The position numbers and the translations under genes were made by a program. Shown one piece after another: positions 10,244-21,439 of a DNA stretch of 64,000 nt. How positions within the stretch are numbered: position 1 is the stretch's first letter; each line of letters begins with the position of its first letter. This DNA comes from Clarireedia homoeocarpa. Lineage: Eukaryota; Ascomycota; Leotiomycetes; Helotiales; Rutstroemiaceae. The notes below the pieces were generated by a model. That model saw nothing but the letters and a program-made list of their open reading frames with translations, was not told the origin of the DNA and made no database searches. Location: assembly GCA_001465935.1 (NCBI GenBank), contig LNKV01000052.1, forward strand, positions 174,685 to 238,684, given 5' to 3'.

Positions 10244-11806
10244 ATGGATACTATATTGAGCAAGATTAAATCGGATTGCATAAATTTATGGGACAAGTAC
10301 CATCCATCGACAACAAAGCTCAAACATCCTGAAGGAAGCTTATGGGTTCACAAATTTCTCCAGATAACGCGGAAGTATACGTATTTTCTGTATCACCTCA
10401 AAAGTCTGAAAGAATTCGAAAAGCAGAAATCAACGGAAAGAGGAAATACAGCTGCAGCGCCGATTATGCTCGGAGGAGGTCATAGCTGGAATCACACTCA
10501 AAGTACTATACAGGCTGATAAACTGTTTCGCGAACATCTCTCTAACCTCTGCAAAGATAAAAAACTTATCTATCATGGCATCTTTGTCTTTTGGAAACGT
10601 TGGAACACCGCGAAGACGAAAGACCGCAGCGTGAAAACTGGCGAGGCTTTACGTCCAGCTCTCCGAGAAGCATTCTTACAGTTGCGGGAGATACATGAGA
10701 TAGTACCACACGTCAGTTGGATGATATGTCTAGGAAATTTGGCGGATAGTCTACGTGTCGAAGATCTGCCAAGTAGTGAGGATTGGGCCGAGTCTGCTCG
10801 AATATGGTATAGCAATGCCTCCAGCATAATACCAACCTGTGGAAAATTATACTATCGAACTGCTCAGTTGTTGCCACCTCGAGAGCACTTGGCACGTTGG
10901 AATTACTTGGTTAAATCCCAGTGCACTATCCAGCCTTACCGAAATTACAACCCTCCTCAGATTCATGTCCCAATACTTGACAGTGATATTTCGGAATACC
11001 AGCTAGAGAAGGCTTTTCTCGCGGTTCACGAATCTCTCTTCAATTCCATGGACTACCATCTTCTATCGCGACAGAAGATGGTGTTTTTTTCGCGACAGAA
11101 GATATTTCTGGATCTTCTTGATCGCTACAAATCAACTACAGAGACATTTGGCTACTATATTGCTATTTCGAATGTTTCTGCAATATTAGGTTATGGTTCG
11201 ACGAGGAATTCGCTTATGAAAATCATCAATCAGGCAACTGGCCGATCTGATCAATCAGTCGAAAATATCTCATCGACGAGCTCTATAGATTCAGCAGAGT
11301 CTCTCAGCAATTCCACTTTACGTATGTTTTGGAAGAATTCACCATCCAACGATAGGATTCTCAGTTTTGTTCATGTTGTGCTTGTATTTATACATTACAT
11401 ATCCCACTTCCCGGAAGCTATGGACTTGTTACAAAGGAACTTCCCTTGGCAAGACTTGGACGGTTTGCTGAAAACATCATTGGATTCTGCGCTCACTGAA
11501 GGTGACGAAATTCATTGGGATGAAGAACAGAGAGAACCTCTGCCCGAAGATTTTGCTATGCAGGGGCTTCTATGGACTGAAAAGTTCTATCCCAGGAACT
11601 GGCTTATCAGAGTGACGTATAGAGGACAGGAACATCGGAACCCAGCATCAATGAAAGCACGTCGACAAGCACGTATTATATGGCTTTCTCGGCAGCTTGG
11701 AAAGACAACCCCGGCACTTCAAATTTACAGCTGTGGTTACCCTCACTGTAAGCAAAAGTTTAGTCGTAGTATTGATGCTCGGAATCATGAGAGAGCTGAT
11801 CATTAG
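10244..11806 (+). CDS. EST1/SMG-like TPR protein with a C-terminal C2H2 finger
   Basis: Single-exon ORF of 520 residues starting at MDTILSKIKSD. Residues about 150-250 resemble the Est1 DNA/RNA-binding region shared by telomerase Est1 and SMG5-7: a helical repeat with ARIWYSNASSIIPTCGKLYYRTAQ, followed by ARWNYLVKSQCTIQPY. The C-terminus ends in a Cys2-His2-like finger (CGYPHCKQKFSRSIDARNHERADH region). The region between is helical and unassigned. A role in nucleic-acid binding is inferred; the EST1 resemblance is by motif only. It converges with the gene at 11955-12908. Confidence 0.6.
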   Translation: MDTILSKIKSDCINLWDKYHPSTTKLKHPEGSLWVHKFLQITRKYTYFLYHLKSLKEFEKQKSTERGNTAAAPIMLGGGHSWNHTQSTIQADKLFREHLSNLCKDKKLIYHGIFVFWKRWNTAKTKDRSVKTGEALRPALREAFLQLREIHEIVPHVSWMICLGNLADSLRVEDLPSSEDWAESARIWYSNASSIIPTCGKLYYRTAQLLPPREHLARWNYLVKSQCTIQPYRNYNPPQIHVPILDSDISEYQLEKAFLAVHESLFNSMDYHLLSRQKMVFFSRQKIFLDLLDRYKSTTETFGYYIAISNVSAILGYGSTRNSLMKIINQATGRSDQSVENISSTSSIDSAESLSNSTLRMFWKNSPSNDRILSFVHVVLVFIHYISHFPEAMDLLQRNFPWQDLDGLLKTSLDSALTEGDEIHWDEEQREPLPEDFAMQGLLWTEKFYPRNWLIRVTYRGQEHRNPASMKARRQARIIWLSRQLGKTTPALQIYSCGYPHCKQKFSRSIDARNHERADH

Positions 11807-11954
11807 GTGGAGAATGATGATTTTGAGAATTGGACGTCTTTGAAAATTTGCTATATTTCCGTACTAGCTAGTTTGATCAAACCGAAACTCCTGCCTTTCC
11901 TTCTTCTAGCTCACTGCAAAGGTGAATATGTGGTCCCTAAAATAACTAATATTG

Positions 11955-12908
11955 CTATACTAGAGTGCACAGTGAGATAGACTTGAGGAAGGCTTCATCT
12001 GGACGTTGAACAATCCGCTCTTGCTCGTCGGAAAGCACCCATCTCCCGGATGCTCGGTCCGGAAGAATATCGTACGTACGTAGGTCTAATCTACAAACAA
12101 ATGTAGCTCGATTGGGTGGCCAAAACGCAATGGTGAAAGGTTCTTTTCCGATATCGAAGCAAATCATAGGAACAACTTCCCCTCGGGTCATGCTTCCACC
12201 CATATAGCGTAGTAGTGGGATCTTGGGATCCAGTAATCCCGTATAGCCTTTTCGAATCGAAGGTACAAGATTTGGAAAGGCGAGATAATTGACCCATATA
12301 TATGAAGTAGAGTAGGATACGTGTCCTGATTTCCAAGTATGCTGGTCCACCAAGTCCATAGTATTACGAGGCCAGAACCATGGACACTCTGTTTCATGAA
12401 CACTGTCGAGCCGTAGCCTTGCCTTGAACCCTCTTCCAGAGACTGTCGCAAACGCGCCGTCGACCTGTGTGCGCGTGGTAACCTCCGAGTCTGGCTGGTG
12501 TCCGGCCAACGCTAATTCCAAGTCACGACAAACTTGAGGAGAAAAAAGCGGTTGATAATGTTGATCTTTCGTTGGTACGATAGGAGTACAGTACATCATT
12601 ATGTCGAATTGGAGCTTAGGCGATGAGGCTGCAAGGTTTGGAAAGTGAAGAAATTTATTCAGCTTCACCAAATCCTTGCCAACAATGATAAGGTTGTACC
12701 CAAGTTCATTAATCATGTTGACCCACTCTATGTTGATGTTCAACAGAGCGCAAACACTCATGTACTTGAAGTCTTCCTTGCATGATCCTAAGGGCTTCCC
12801 CCCAAGTGCTTTTGTGAGCGACATCAAATCAGTCGGCGTAGCTGCACTAAAAAGACCTGTCCTGAAATCAGGTATGCATTCGATCAAGTATTCGAGTCTC
12901 ATAATCAC
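11955..12908 (-). CDS. Hypothetical fungal protein, 317 aa
   Basis: A long intact ORF of 317 residues starting at MIMRLEYLIE. I do not recognise the family. The sequence is Trp- and Pro-containing with a balanced composition, as expected for a folded soluble protein. No membrane segment or signal peptide is evident. The N-terminal third mentions CALLNINIEWVNMINELGYN, reminiscent of F-box-associated fungal proteins, but this is weak. It is convergent with the EST1-like gene, 148 bp away. Confidence 0.6.
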   Translation of the reverse strand: MIMRLEYLIECIPDFRTGLFSAATPTDLMSLTKALGGKPLGSCKEDFKYMSVCALLNINIEWVNMINELGYNLIIVGKDLVKLNKFLHFPNLAASSPKLQFDIMMYCTPIVPTKDQHYQPLFSPQVCRDLELALAGHQPDSEVTTRTQVDGAFATVSGRGFKARLRLDSVHETECPWFWPRNTMDLVDQHTWKSGHVSYSTSYIWVNYLAFPNLVPSIRKGYTGLLDPKIPLLRYMGGSMTRGEVVPMICFDIGKEPFTIAFWPPNRATFVCRLDLRTYDILPDRASGRWVLSDEQERIVQRPDEAFLKSISLCTLV

Positions 12909-13153
12909 AATGACTGAAGATTGTTGTAGCTCAGCAATAAGGTGTAATGTGAAGCTGTAAAGTATAAAAAGTCTTGAAGAATCAATGCATCGAGGTAACG
13001 GCCCAAGGGGCCTATGTAATATTCATCTACCTTGAGTTCCTTTGACCTATCAGTCGTTTGACCCTATCCAGTACACCCGGTCGCTTACGTTCTTGAGGCC
13101 ATGGCCTTTAGTCTAGACGTTGGTCAGTGTACTAAACTTTAAATGTGTGGTCA

Positions 13154-13330
13154 GAGCCTACCGCAGACGTGGAGCAAGAGCCTACCGCAGACGTGGGGCA
13201 AGAGCCTACCGCAGACGTGAGGCAAGAGCCTACCGCAGACGTGGGGCAAGAGCCTACCGCAGACGTGAGGCAAGAGCCTACCGCAGACGTGGGGCAAGAG
13301 CCTACCGCAGACGTGGGGCAAGAGCTTACC
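13154..13330. repeat. 24-bp minisatellite, 7+ copies
   Basis: Head-to-tail copies of GAGCCTACCGCAGACGTGGGGCAA, varying at one or two positions. It lies about 120 bp upstream of the small gene at 13448 and ends just before its TATA-like box. Confidence 0.95.
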
Positions 13331-13357
13331 GTGAATCTTGCGGTATGTATTCGGGCT

Positions 13358-13366
13358 TATATATAA
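13358..13366 (+). promoter_or_regulatory. TATA-like box upstream of the gene at 13448
   Basis: TATATATAA lies 82 bp upstream of the ATG at 13448, at a plausible spacing for a fungal promoter. Confidence 0.4.
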
Positions 13367-13447
13367 TCACACGTGTATCCCCAAGTATCCCCAATATAAT
13401 TTATCTTCCACATCAATCACATCAATCTAATATTTTCAAAAAGAAAC

Positions 13448-13750
13448 ATGTGTCGAATGAGTTTCTCGTATAAGAAAGGCAAAGATACTGGCGACGAGTT
13501 GCCCTCGTATCGTCCTATCTACGAAGATGCAGTGCTACTCAAATATACTCCTGCATCTCCAAGGACAATCATTGTCACTGCAGGAAGCAACGATACTCTA
13601 AAAGTTTGTTATTTACCTGGTTCGATTAAGATGTACTCCGTGACTGATAGCTCATCTGGAGGTAATGATCATAAACATCCTTTACTCGGAGCAGATACTA
13701 ATCACAAATCAGAGAAAGTGGATGAAACTGCAGAGCACTGTGATCGTTGA
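13448..13750 (+). CDS. Small hypothetical protein, 100 aa
   Basis: A short single-exon ORF starting MCRMSFSYKKGKD. The middle (ASPRTIIVTAGSNDTLKVCYLP) looks like a beta-rich stretch, and the tail is polar and rich in His, Asp and Lys. No family is recognised. A good upstream TATA and an AAAC context before the ATG support expression, but homologues are needed to call it real. Confidence 0.4.
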   Translation: MCRMSFSYKKGKDTGDELPSYRPIYEDAVLLKYTPASPRTIIVTAGSNDTLKVCYLPGSIKMYSVTDSSSGGNDHKHPLLGADTNHKSEKVDETAEHCDR

Positions 13751-14321
13751 AAATTGGAACGCCTAGATTTGATTTGAAATTAGTTAGAATAGAATGCTTG
13801 ATTATATAGAAGTCATCAATACCTGTCGCAATTTCCAGTCTTGAACGAAGTTTTTCTTTTTCTTTTTTTACATAAAATATACTATTTGGGGAAATGTAGA
13901 CGATCATCATTTCACTTGTGTGTTTATACAGTATCAATCGTCAGAGTTGCCCTAATCTCCCACAATTCGAAAAGGAGGCCTCGAACAAGTCTGAGCGATA
14001 ACAAGAGAGTATAAACCTTTGCAGATCTGTTAATATATAGTGACTTTTACAGTATACTTATTATACTACTTACCCAGATTGACAGTATATCTATGCAGAA
14101 TACAGTATTCACCGAGATAAGCATAACTAGTCTAATGTATAAAATAATCATAGTAACAATAGAAAGAAGTAGCTTGATAGTCTACCTTGTCTAGTATTGA
14201 TTATCCTCGTCATATTTGTTTTTTTAGTTAAATTAGTATCTATATATAGCGTGAGGTCCAGCTCAGCTACTATTCAACCCTGAAAACTTCTGCTATGCCC
14301 CTGATTATACAACATTCTAAA
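13751..14321. other. Intergenic, AT-rich
   Basis: No gene is supported; AT-rich with short poly-T runs. Shared 3' region of the small gene and the patatin-like gene. Confidence 0.45.
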
Positions 14322-17300
14322 TTATTCAAGTCGACGGCGTTTACTACTTCTGCGATGAAAATCATCTGACTCAGTTTTATGCTTTACTCCTCTAACGCTA
14401 TCACTCTCTATCTCACGCCGTAGCCGGGAACACTCGCAGTTATCACTCTCGAGTGTCCTAGAGTGCTCATTATGGTTGGGGGTGCCGAAGCTAGCCTGCA
14501 ACATTTGTTTGGATTCAAACCAATCAGCAGTATGTGGAAATCCACTTATGCTTCTCTGAAGGAGCTGATTAAAGACCAGATAAATGTTGATAGTATCACT
14601 CGGGTGCCTTAGAGTCCATGAGATAGGTTTTTGGTATCTTCTACACTCTCGACAAACATCATTGTCTTCAAGGAACCCTAGCAGCAGCTCAGAGTTTGTG
14701 ATGAATCTTGCATGTGGATACTCCTGAAGGATGCCTGAAACCAAAGCGCAGCTATCAGGACTGCGTGAGAGGATAAATCCCTCACAAATGTACGATGTCC
14801 CTTTACGATAGATGGGCTTCGCAAGCTCGAAGAAAAATGACACTGCCTTCAATGCCCTTGCAATATCCCTTAGGTTGCCGGTGTTTCTTCGGACAATGCT
14901 TTGCAGGTTTGACATTTGATCAACATCATCTAGGTTAGGCTCTTCGTCCAACGAAATATCCAACCGGAATTGCCGATCTTTAGTTTCTTGGTTGAGACTA
15001 TACCAGTGATCCTTCCAATTCGTATCACCATCCAATGATAATGATGACATTGAAGCTCGATACAACCGGGCAACGGCTCCATCCTGTAAGAGGTTTCGAA
15101 CATCTGGTGCTCTCGTAGGCAAAAGCGTCTTTCTAAAACCTGTCCCAAGCGACAGCACCAAGTCGCACTCTTCATCTTTCCAAATACGTGCAACTTCTCG
15201 CAGACCGGGCTTGACCGGATTGTTGTATTTTAGTCCCCCGTCTTGGAATGTACCATAATTCTTAAGGAGTTTAGGCTTGAAGAACCTGGCGCACAGTTAA
15301 TATTTAAGGACAGGAATGAGCTATGTTGACTTTACCATGGTGCTGCTGTAGTACATCTCGCACTGTAACCTTGGGTTAGCATGGGTTAGCATGTACTGAA
15401 AACGAGTGGGGTCACGTACGCCTCCCAAACCTGCACCTCTTCAACTTGTTTGGATGATCGTATACGCTTAAGCTCTATTTCTAATTAGGCTTGAATCGAA
15501 AGGTACTTATGATAGCTTACTTGTAGTTGAGATATCGATATCTTCGCCATTATAATTACAAAACAGACATAAGGTCGCATCGGAAATAGTAGTTGCTGTC
15601 ACTGCAATCTTCATTCCGCTAACATTAGGAGAGGTCGATCCGAATAGGGGTCCCAAGCCGAAGGCTTGTCTGAGGGTTTTCTCCAAAAACGTTGCATCAT
15701 ACTGACCGTCGGCGAGATATGAGGTAATAAATCTTTTTGCTTTCCCAAGAATAGACAGTTTCGATCCGAATTTGGATGGGAACACTCGTTTTGCGAAAGT
15801 CTGGAAAAATCTTAGGCACTTCTGTATATCCCAATATCGAGCGAACATAGCAAGAATTATGAGCCCGCCTAGAACGTGTTAGTGCTAGGTCTGAAGTATT
15901 CCAGGATACACCAACCTGAGCTTGTTCCAATACCAAAGTCAAAATGATCTTGCAACGGATAGTTGAGACCAATAGTGTTCTGCAACGCATAAAGATACTC
16001 CAGAGGCACAATGCCGCGTGCTCCTCCTCCATCGACGCTCATCAGTCGAGCACGGCAGGTTGGAGGTAGAAGGCGTATTCTCAATAGCTGTTCCGATTGA
16101 CATAAAAGGCACGTTTCCATGTCGTAAACATACTCAAGCCCCCTGGACCGTGTACCAAATATCATGACACAAATATCACAAATCGCATGTCCGCATTTCA
16201 GAACATGCTCAGGCATACGCTGAACACAATATAGGCAGGTAGACATGCTTTTAAAAGTTGCGAAGTGGGTATTACGTGTCAACGAATTGATTCTTAGTGC
16301 TCGTGCTGTGCTCTTCGATAACATCATATCTGATTTTAGGCGTGAAAATACTATACAAAGGTCATTGCATAGCCTTTGGGGTGTTGTGCTGCGATGTAGT
16401 GCAAATTCTTGGAATGCTAAACAACATAGGTTGCTGTATAATATAGTAAATATATCTATCGAGGAAAAGTCTGGAGAAATTTTAGTCTTCTCGAAACACG
16501 ATATGCTCGGATAACTTACTGTGCATCGATGGAGGTAGACTATCTAGGATAATAGCTGAAGCAATGAAGTCGAAGATAGCAGTATCAGGCGCTCCACTTT
16601 CTATACACCATTTGAGGAAACATACGAGATGTTCTTGGAATTCCCGTCGTACAGGATAGTCTCTCCTAGCCTCAAGCACAAAATTAAAATCGGTAGTGTA
16701 TCCTTCAGTAAAATGACGAATAGCTTTCCTGAAGTATACCGCAAGGTGGTCTGAGGAGAAAAGCATTGCCGATTCTGTACGCGCATTCCTGGAAGCTAAA
16801 ACTTCACGCGTGATAATAGGCTCTAGTTGTCGATAGTTTCGAGTCTTGAGGCTAGTTCCTACTATATTGACGATATTCAAAGCTGCAAAAGAGGCAGAGA
16901 AATTGGAAATAGTTAGAACTTGGGTGAAGAAGTCGGAAATTGCCGAAGATATTGCCTCCTCCGGAATACATGTTACAACAAGCACCCGAGGTCGAAACGT
17001 GCTTGATATACTTACTTCACCTTTTTTACTGGCCCACGAGGCCAGTTTAGGAATAACCGCTACGAGTCCTCCAATATCGTCGGCGAAGATACAGAAGACA
17101 TCAACGAAGAGTGATAATAACTTGCCATAAATCATGTCTGATAATGTGGCGATTTCGATAGGTTCATTGATTGAGTAAGTAACAGTGTCATGGCATGGAC
17201 TCCGGATACAATCCCTAGCTTTCAAGAACTTATCAATGTCAACATCGATGATATACGTAGGGTTGTCGTTGTTTGTTGTCAGCGGATCAACCTTGATATT

Positions 17301-17570
17301 TGCGGCACCAAAGTGACGATGGTTAGTGATCTTACTTTCATTGTAGATACTTCGAAGTGCAGCCGTTTTTGATTTATGGCCAAGAAAAAATAGTAATGTT
17401 GGGTACTGTGCTGATGAGCGCGGTAGAGAGTCGGCTATAGTTCTTAATCGATTATAATAAGCTAAAGAAATCTTGGAACTCTCCTTCTCTTGCCAGAGGG
17501 ATATCAGCTGAACATGACAACAATCCTTCATGCTTATGAAATGATAAGAAGAGGGAGAATTAAAAGTCAA
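14322..17570 (-). CDS. Patatin-like phospholipase (PLP) with an N-terminal domain and RING-like motif
   Basis: Acyl hydrolase of the patatin family with a Ser-Asp dyad. Exons are 17570-16520, 16470-15916, 15868-15521, 15480-15420, 15362-15336 and 15285-14322; the five introns of 40-57 bp leave a continuous frame of 1001 residues. Residues 1-350 resemble the NTPase-like region of large fungal PLPs, but the P-loop is degenerate (LGHKSKTAA). A Cys/His-rich RING-like block starts at C429. Then come the oxyanion GGGARG (about 498-503), the nucleophile elbow GTSSG (Ser534) and the DGG catalytic Asp (D696). All active-site elements are present, so the enzyme part should work. PLPs are a recurrent Starship cargo class and often pair with NLR-type immunity. 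It is transcribed divergently from the coiled-coil gene at 17741. Confidence 0.9.
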
Positions 17571-17740
17571 AGCTAAGAAGGATTTTTTGTTCTATTTATT
17601 TTTATGTTCTAATAATAGAAATTGTACGGCCTTCATTATTCGATAGGCATACATATTAAGGTAGGCTAAGTTTTGTAGTATATTTAAAGCAGTCTATCCT
17701 CCAAAGCTTTTTGCAATTCAAGATATCGTTTGATAAAAAA

Positions 17741-18076
17741 ATGGGTTTGAACACAATTACAGAAGAGCTTGAAGAGTTCGAGATGTCGGGATCAGAAGAC
17801 GTTATTATCGAAACCGAAAGTAACCTCTATTTAAAGGAAAGGCTAGCAGGAGCTACTCACATGATGGAGATTGAGAAAAACAAGTACAAACGTTCTCAGG
17901 AAATTAACCAGAAGTTACAAGCACAAGTTCAAGATCTGAATATTGATCTTAACCAAAATCGTCAACAAGTTCAATATATTACAAACAGCAATCTTGTTTT
18001 ATCACAAGAAGTGCTGAGATTACGAGCTGAAGTTGAGATTCTTCAAGCTACTATTTACAACCTTTGTAAAAAATAG
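17741..18076 (+). CDS. Small coiled-coil protein, 111 aa
   Basis: The ORF could begin at 17711, but the ATG at 17741 (MGLNTITEELEEFEM) is preceded by a purine-rich AAAAAA context and gives a compact protein. Residues about 35-110 form a continuous amphipathic coiled coil rich in Gln, Leu and Asn. It has no catalytic motif. It diverges from the patatin-like gene 170 bp away, suggesting shared regulation or a partner role. Similar short coiled-coil proteins recur at 20868, 28455 and 31106. Confidence 0.5.
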   Translation: MGLNTITEELEEFEMSGSEDVIIETESNLYLKERLAGATHMMEIEKNKYKRSQEINQKLQAQVQDLNIDLNQNRQQVQYITNSNLVLSQEVLRLRAEVEILQATIYNLCKK

Positions 18077-18572
18077 TTCAGTCTTAGAGTTCTACGCTGG
18101 TTATAGAATATCATTATTTTTTGTCTTTAAAGATATTATATTATATAATGATGAAATATATACTACAAACTCTAAGGCCTAAGATAGATTGCATTTTAGA
18201 CTTAGTAAATCGATAGATACTTACTCAAAGCACCTATAAGTGGATTCAATTCCACATCTATTACCTCTACCTATCTATAGGTTACTTGTATAGGGGTTGG
18301 AAAATCCAAAATCCACTTATATATACTTACTCTGTAGCCTCTACTAGTCCTAGTAGCGCTTCTGTGTAGCACTATTATAGGCGAGACGTAACACTATATT
18401 TATCATCAATCTTACATTGTAAGAATTAAAGTTTGACGAATTCAACTTGAAACGATTTTCTATATGCTAAAAACCTACAAGATACGCTACCAATAAGAAT
18501 CCCAATAATAAAAAAAGCTACTAATAGAGAAGTTTACAGGATCCAGCCCGTTTCTCTCTATATAGATATCCA
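18077..18572. other. Intergenic, no gene seen
   Basis: AT-rich sequence with short repeated CTACTTATA-like words. A stretch resembling this recurs at 22640-22880, perhaps fragments of one dispersed repeat. No coding is evident. Confidence 0.35.
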
Positions 18573-20015
18573 CTACTCCATGCTCGTCATCTTCTTGTAA
18601 TACTTTCTGAACATCATTTCCTCCATAGGTGTCATCTTGCTAACATCTTTTCCCTCGAGCTTCTCTTGACAATAGAGCATCTTTATTTCATTCAAATCCG
18701 GATCAGAATCAATATCTTCCGATTCCTTCATAGACTTCTTGCGTGGTACCTTGGTAGACACAGATGTCTTCTCACCATTGAAGGAGACTTGGCGACTTTT
18801 TCTATCCTTTTTTGCTTCAGGTTCTGGTGTAGGCGAAGGTATAAAACCCTTTGGACCAGGGGTTGGGGATCTCTCTGTAGCTTTTCGTGCTCCTCCGAGA
18901 TACTCTTCATATCTTTTCTCCTGGTACTCGAAAGCATCATATATAGCCTTATCTGCTCTGTCGTGGCCCCAAAGACGACGGATAGTAGTTCTTGTTTCCC
19001 AGCTTTTGATCAATTCTCCCTTGATTTCCCATTTGACCAATACCTGGACATCAATAGCTCTTGAACCGCTTTTCTTAGGCAGTGGTTTGAGCCAGTCATG
19101 AATCATATCCCAATCAGCATCCAGTGGAATTGAAGCTCCATCCAGAAACGGAGCTACTCCTTGAATAGCTCTTGCATGTTTCTTCTCGAATACCCATGTT
19201 CTATCTGGGTTCTTACGATCACCATTCCTGGCTTGAACAAGATCTGTGCAGTGTTCTGGAGAGAAGCTACAATCTGCATCTCTCTCCCTTTCCATTCTGT
19301 AAGATGATGCATTTGGCGGACCACGTTGAGTTAGAAGTCGAAATGAGTTTCTTCCCATCGCTTTGTAAAACTCGACTGTGACATCACTGTTGTTTTCTGG
19401 CTTTATCTTCATTCCGGGGCTCCAAATATCAGCTTCATCATCACTCAAAGTGTTTTTTTTGCCTTTTGAGTGTGATTTGTGTCCGCTATCACTTTGAGAT
19501 TCCGATGAGCTCTCATCTGAGCTCTCGTTTAATTCCTCTTCGCTTTGATCTCCAGTCTGCTCTTTGTCAATATCCATTTCATCCCTAAACTCTGCTCCCT
19601 GTTCTTCTGCTTCTTCTCCTATTCCCTCTTCCTGTACTTTTACTTCAAATCCTTTCCATACTTCTTCTTCTGCTTCTTCTTCTGCTTCTTCTCCTGCTCC
19701 CTCTTCTTCATCCCCAAATCCTTGCCATTCTACTTCTTCTTCTTCTTCTTTTTTAATATCCTTTCTTCCTTTCGAATTTCCTCGGATACTAGCTATCTCT
19801 CTTTTGGTTTCCTCTTCCTGTTCAGCCAATGTAGCTAGCTGTTTGGTTATTCTCGCCTTCTCTTCGCGTGAAATTGTGGAACTGGTCTTTTCCATCTCTA
19901 AAGCGAAGGAATTTGCTTGTATATCCGTTAATTTTTTCTCTAGTTTCCGGACCTGCTTATTATCTGGATACTGAGCGACTTGCTTATATTTCCTTGCTTT
20001 GGCTTTTTTAGGCAT
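18573..20015 (-). CDS. Acidic low-complexity hypothetical protein, 480 aa
   Basis: Single-exon ORF starting MPKKAKARKYKQ. It has a basic, coiled-coil N-terminus (about 1-85) and then a 100-residue Glu-rich tract with two W-x-G-F motifs (EWQGFG, VWKGFE). A Ser/Asp-rich segment and a folded-looking central region (about 220-340, including VLVKWEIKGELIKSWET) follow. The C-terminus is basic and Pro-rich. The composition suggests a nuclear or chromatin-associated protein. I do not recognise the family. The long T-rich ORFs on the opposite strand mirror the Glu tract and are not genes. Confidence 0.55.
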   Translation of the reverse strand: MPKKAKARKYKQVAQYPDNKQVRKLEKKLTDIQANSFALEMEKTSSTISREEKARITKQLATLAEQEEETKREIASIRGNSKGRKDIKKEEEEEVEWQGFGDEEEGAGEEAEEEAEEEVWKGFEVKVQEEGIGEEAEEQGAEFRDEMDIDKEQTGDQSEEELNESSDESSSESQSDSGHKSHSKGKKNTLSDDEADIWSPGMKIKPENNSDVTVEFYKAMGRNSFRLLTQRGPPNASSYRMERERDADCSFSPEHCTDLVQARNGDRKNPDRTWVFEKKHARAIQGVAPFLDGASIPLDADWDMIHDWLKPLPKKSGSRAIDVQVLVKWEIKGELIKSWETRTTIRRLWGHDRADKAIYDAFEYQEKRYEEYLGGARKATERSPTPGPKGFIPSPTPEPEAKKDRKSRQVSFNGEKTSVSTKVPRKKSMKESEDIDSDPDLNEIKMLYCQEKLEGKDVSKMTPMEEMMFRKYYKKMTSME

Positions 20016-20049
20016 GATTGTGTTAAATAATATAAAAAATAGAGAAAAT

Positions 20050-20335
20050 ACTTAAGAGGGACTATCCTGCTTTAAATAAAGTATCCTCACTTAGAGTAGG
20101 CTTCCTCACTTAAAGGTAAGCCCTCTTACTTAAAGTAGGCCTCTTCACTTAAAGTAGCCCTCCTCACTTAGAGTAGGCTTTCTCACTTAAAAGTAAGCCC
20201 TCTTACTTAGAGTAGGCCTCCTTATCTAGAGTAAGCCCTTTCACTTAAAAGTAGATCCTCTCACTTAGAGTAGGCTTCTTTATTTAGAACAGGTCTCTTC
20301 ACTTAGAGTAGACCTTTTCACTTAAAATCAAACGT
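20050..20335. repeat. Tandem array of about 18-19 bp CTCACTTAGAGTAGGCTT-like units
   Basis: About 15 irregular copies of a unit alternating CACTTAGAGTAGGC and CACTTAAAAGTAAGCC. It sits immediately upstream of the acidic protein gene, where its promoter should be. The rest of 20336-20867 is AT-rich with no gene. Confidence 0.85.
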
Positions 20336-20867
20336 ATATAATTAATAAAATCCAAGATCTAAGTTTCTTTATTTTTGCAACTATTATTAAACAGAAATAA
20401 AAATGAAAACTTCAATAATTGTTACAAGTATTACTTTATATCTTACTTTATGGTTACTATCTTCTAGGAAGAGAAATATAAGTAATTGTTATTCTTCTTG
20501 TATAATTATATCTAATTAACACTTTATATAGACAAAGAAACTTATTATAACGGAGAAAAAGAGTCTAGACTAGAGCAAAGCCTATATAAATATTCTAAAA
20601 TCCACCAAAGTCGTAGTGTTAGTCGTGGAAGACGACGAGAGAGAAGTTAGAAACTGTTTTCATTAGGATCTTCCTAGTAGTAGTTAAGCTCGAGATTCCT
20701 TATAAAGACACTTTGGACTCAAAATTTAGAGCTGATGTTCGTATTATCACTGTATCACTATTATAATACAAATATAGGTTTGAATTGAGACTTAGTTGAT
20801 CCTAACTTCTATATTGAGGGCATTCTTGAATAGGACAACAGAAGTGATTCACCTAATTCGATATATA

Positions 20868-21335
20868 TTATATCATTCCTCCCTGACTTTCGATATCCAT
20901 CCCTAAACCCCAAAATGCCATCCATGATCTCTCTGCTTGGACTTCACAGGTTATAGACTCCTCAAGCCCTCGGAACAATCGTTGAAGAATCTCGTGCAGT
21001 TTTTCCCTACTTGGGGGTGCTAAGTACACAATAAGGAAAAGCTCCTGATAAACATGATAAGATGCTTCTCGAAGTTTATGAAATATTTCGAAACACCGCC
21101 GATAGAAATGAATCTCGTGACGGAGATATCCTAGTTCCCGAGTAAGCTCCTCTACACGAGCGATTGGCGATGGTACTGGAAATTGCTTGGTAGATTGTAA
21201 TCTTTGAGTTGTAAACTCAATCGCTGATGTATGTCCTTGGTGTTGAAGAATATTGTGATCAAGGACATTGATAGTAGGTGGTATTGCAGACGCACGCAAA
21301 GCGTTGCGAGCTGAAGAAATTTTCTGCGATGACAT
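20868..21335 (-). CDS. Small helical protein, 155 aa
   Basis: Single-exon ORF starting MSSQKISSARNALRAS. After a disordered N-terminus, residues about 60-150 are amphipathic helices: ELTRELGYLRHEIHFYRRC, then LFLIVYLAPPSREKLHEILQRL, then an AERSWMAFWG end. I have an impression of a recurring fungal hypothetical family but cannot name it. No membrane or catalytic motif is seen. It may be a coiled-coil partner of the MADS-like gene, which is transcribed divergently from 22028. Confidence 0.55.
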   Translation of the reverse strand: MSSQKISSARNALRASAIPPTINVLDHNILQHQGHTSAIEFTTQRLQSTKQFPVPSPIARVEELTRELGYLRHEIHFYRRCFEIFHKLREASYHVYQELFLIVYLAPPSREKLHEILQRLFRGLEESITCEVQAERSWMAFWGLGMDIESQGGMI

Positions 21336-21439
21336 TGTAAACTCAATGATGGAAAATTTTATGCGAAATGAAGAAATATTTTACTAGTTATAAATAATTC
21401 TACCTACTTATATTAAGTTGAATAGACCTACTATTGGGT

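Noticed and set aside
13120..13473. 117-aa ORF with repeated Arg-rich units
   Set aside because: It is the 24-bp minisatellite read through; the repeat length, divisible by three, keeps any frame open.
19545..19974. Phe/Ser-rich ORFs opposite the acidic protein
   Set aside because: Antisense of the Glu-rich tract; no independent signal.
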